Below, piece by piece: positions 63,701 to 64,000 of a DNA stretch of 64,000 bases. The translations under genes and the position numbers were made by a program. The notes under the pieces were generated by a model. The model worked only from the letters and a program-made list of their open reading frames with translations, made no database searches and was not told where the DNA came from. The DNA is from Xylocopa sonorina (taxonomy: Eukaryota > Arthropoda > Insecta > Hymenoptera > Apidae), in contig NC_135200.1 in the NCBI RefSeq assembly GCF_050948175.1, forward strand, positions 5,943,001 through 6,007,000, in the 5' to 3' direction. How positions within the stretch are numbered: position 1 is the stretch's first letter; the number at the start of each line of letters is the position of its first letter.

Positions 63701-64000
63701 CAATCCAAAATCTTCAGATCAGAATTTTCGCATTGCTAACACTGTGCTTGGCCTTAATGGCACCTTTTTCACATACTTCGCAAATGTCTTCAACTGTTCC
63801 GGTGACTCGGTGTCTCTCGAAGCCTCGTAAAGTAGTACGTGACAAATATGTATCTTGTGCATGGACTTTTCCGACAGAAAATCAACCGGAGCGCTCGGAT
63901 AAAATTGTGGACACTGTACATGATAGAGCATAGTGGATAGAATTACGAGGAACAGGAGTATAACTGCTAGTGTTGCGTAATGGCTCGTTATAGCGACATC
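60731..64000 (+). other. Probable first intron of the gene starting at 60 kb
   Basis: No recognisable coding exon. A CpG-rich patch at 62500-63290 contains a GCTACC hexamer repeated three times (63259-63276) and many pyrimidine runs, as expected of an intronic regulatory region. A frame at 63655-63933 preceded by a TTTTCTAG acceptor encodes a hydrophobic stretch (FALLTLCLALMAP) but shows no family features. Confidence 0.35.

Noticed and set aside
63655..63933. 92-aa ORF with a signal-peptide-like hydrophobic stretch
   Set aside because: An acceptor precedes it, but the hydrophobic part lies before any plausible ATG context and the remainder matches nothing; kept only as a note.

Overview
This is eukaryotic nuclear DNA, most likely from a hymenopteran insect and probably a bee. 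The evidence is AT-rich intergenic DNA with CpG-rich patches, small introns with GT/AG borders, insect-type gene content, and a thioredoxin reductase ending in Ser-Cys-Cys-Ser, the insect tail that lacks selenocysteine. The species cannot be fixed from sequence alone. I saw no rRNA, tRNA or CRISPR.

Layout: 1-15 kb is non-coding, with no exon I can support. 15.8-23.3 kb (+) is the centrosomal coiled-coil gene centrocortin/CDR2-like, with seven exons and a possible alternative last exon at 20.4 kb. 24.9-27.4 kb (-) is thioredoxin reductase in eight exons, head-to-head with a sniffer/carbonyl-reductase-like SDR gene (27.6-31.5 kb, +, five exons) across a 152-bp shared promoter. An unrecognised two-exon small ORF lies antisense inside the large SDR intron. 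33.2-34.0 kb (-) is a BCL7-family SWI/SNF subunit. 34.8-41.9 kb is repeat-rich DNA with tandem repeats, a recurring 13-base motif, two copies of a structured GC-rich repeat, and a possible spliced non-coding transcript. At 42.3 kb lies an inverted-duplicated TATA/CCAAT promoter pair. 43.5-44.2 kb (+) is a DUF3128/C22orf39-like twin CX9C protein.

45.4-54.9 kb (+) holds seven exons of a PP2C phosphatase of the PPM1E/PPM1F (POPX) type; its C-terminal exon(s) were not found. Two genes are nested antisense in its introns: a fatty-acid-binding protein (46.2-47.7 kb) and an intronless CFAP299-like gene (50.2-50.9 kb). At 60.0-60.7 kb a GC-rich promoter and probable 5'UTR exon start another plus-strand gene whose coding part is not recognisable before 64 kb.

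The genes do not form one pathway. The only strong functional coupling suggested by layout is the redox pair TrxR/SDR on one bidirectional promoter. Exon coordinates were worked out by hand from splice signals and frame continuity; every junction listed for the main genes keeps the frame.
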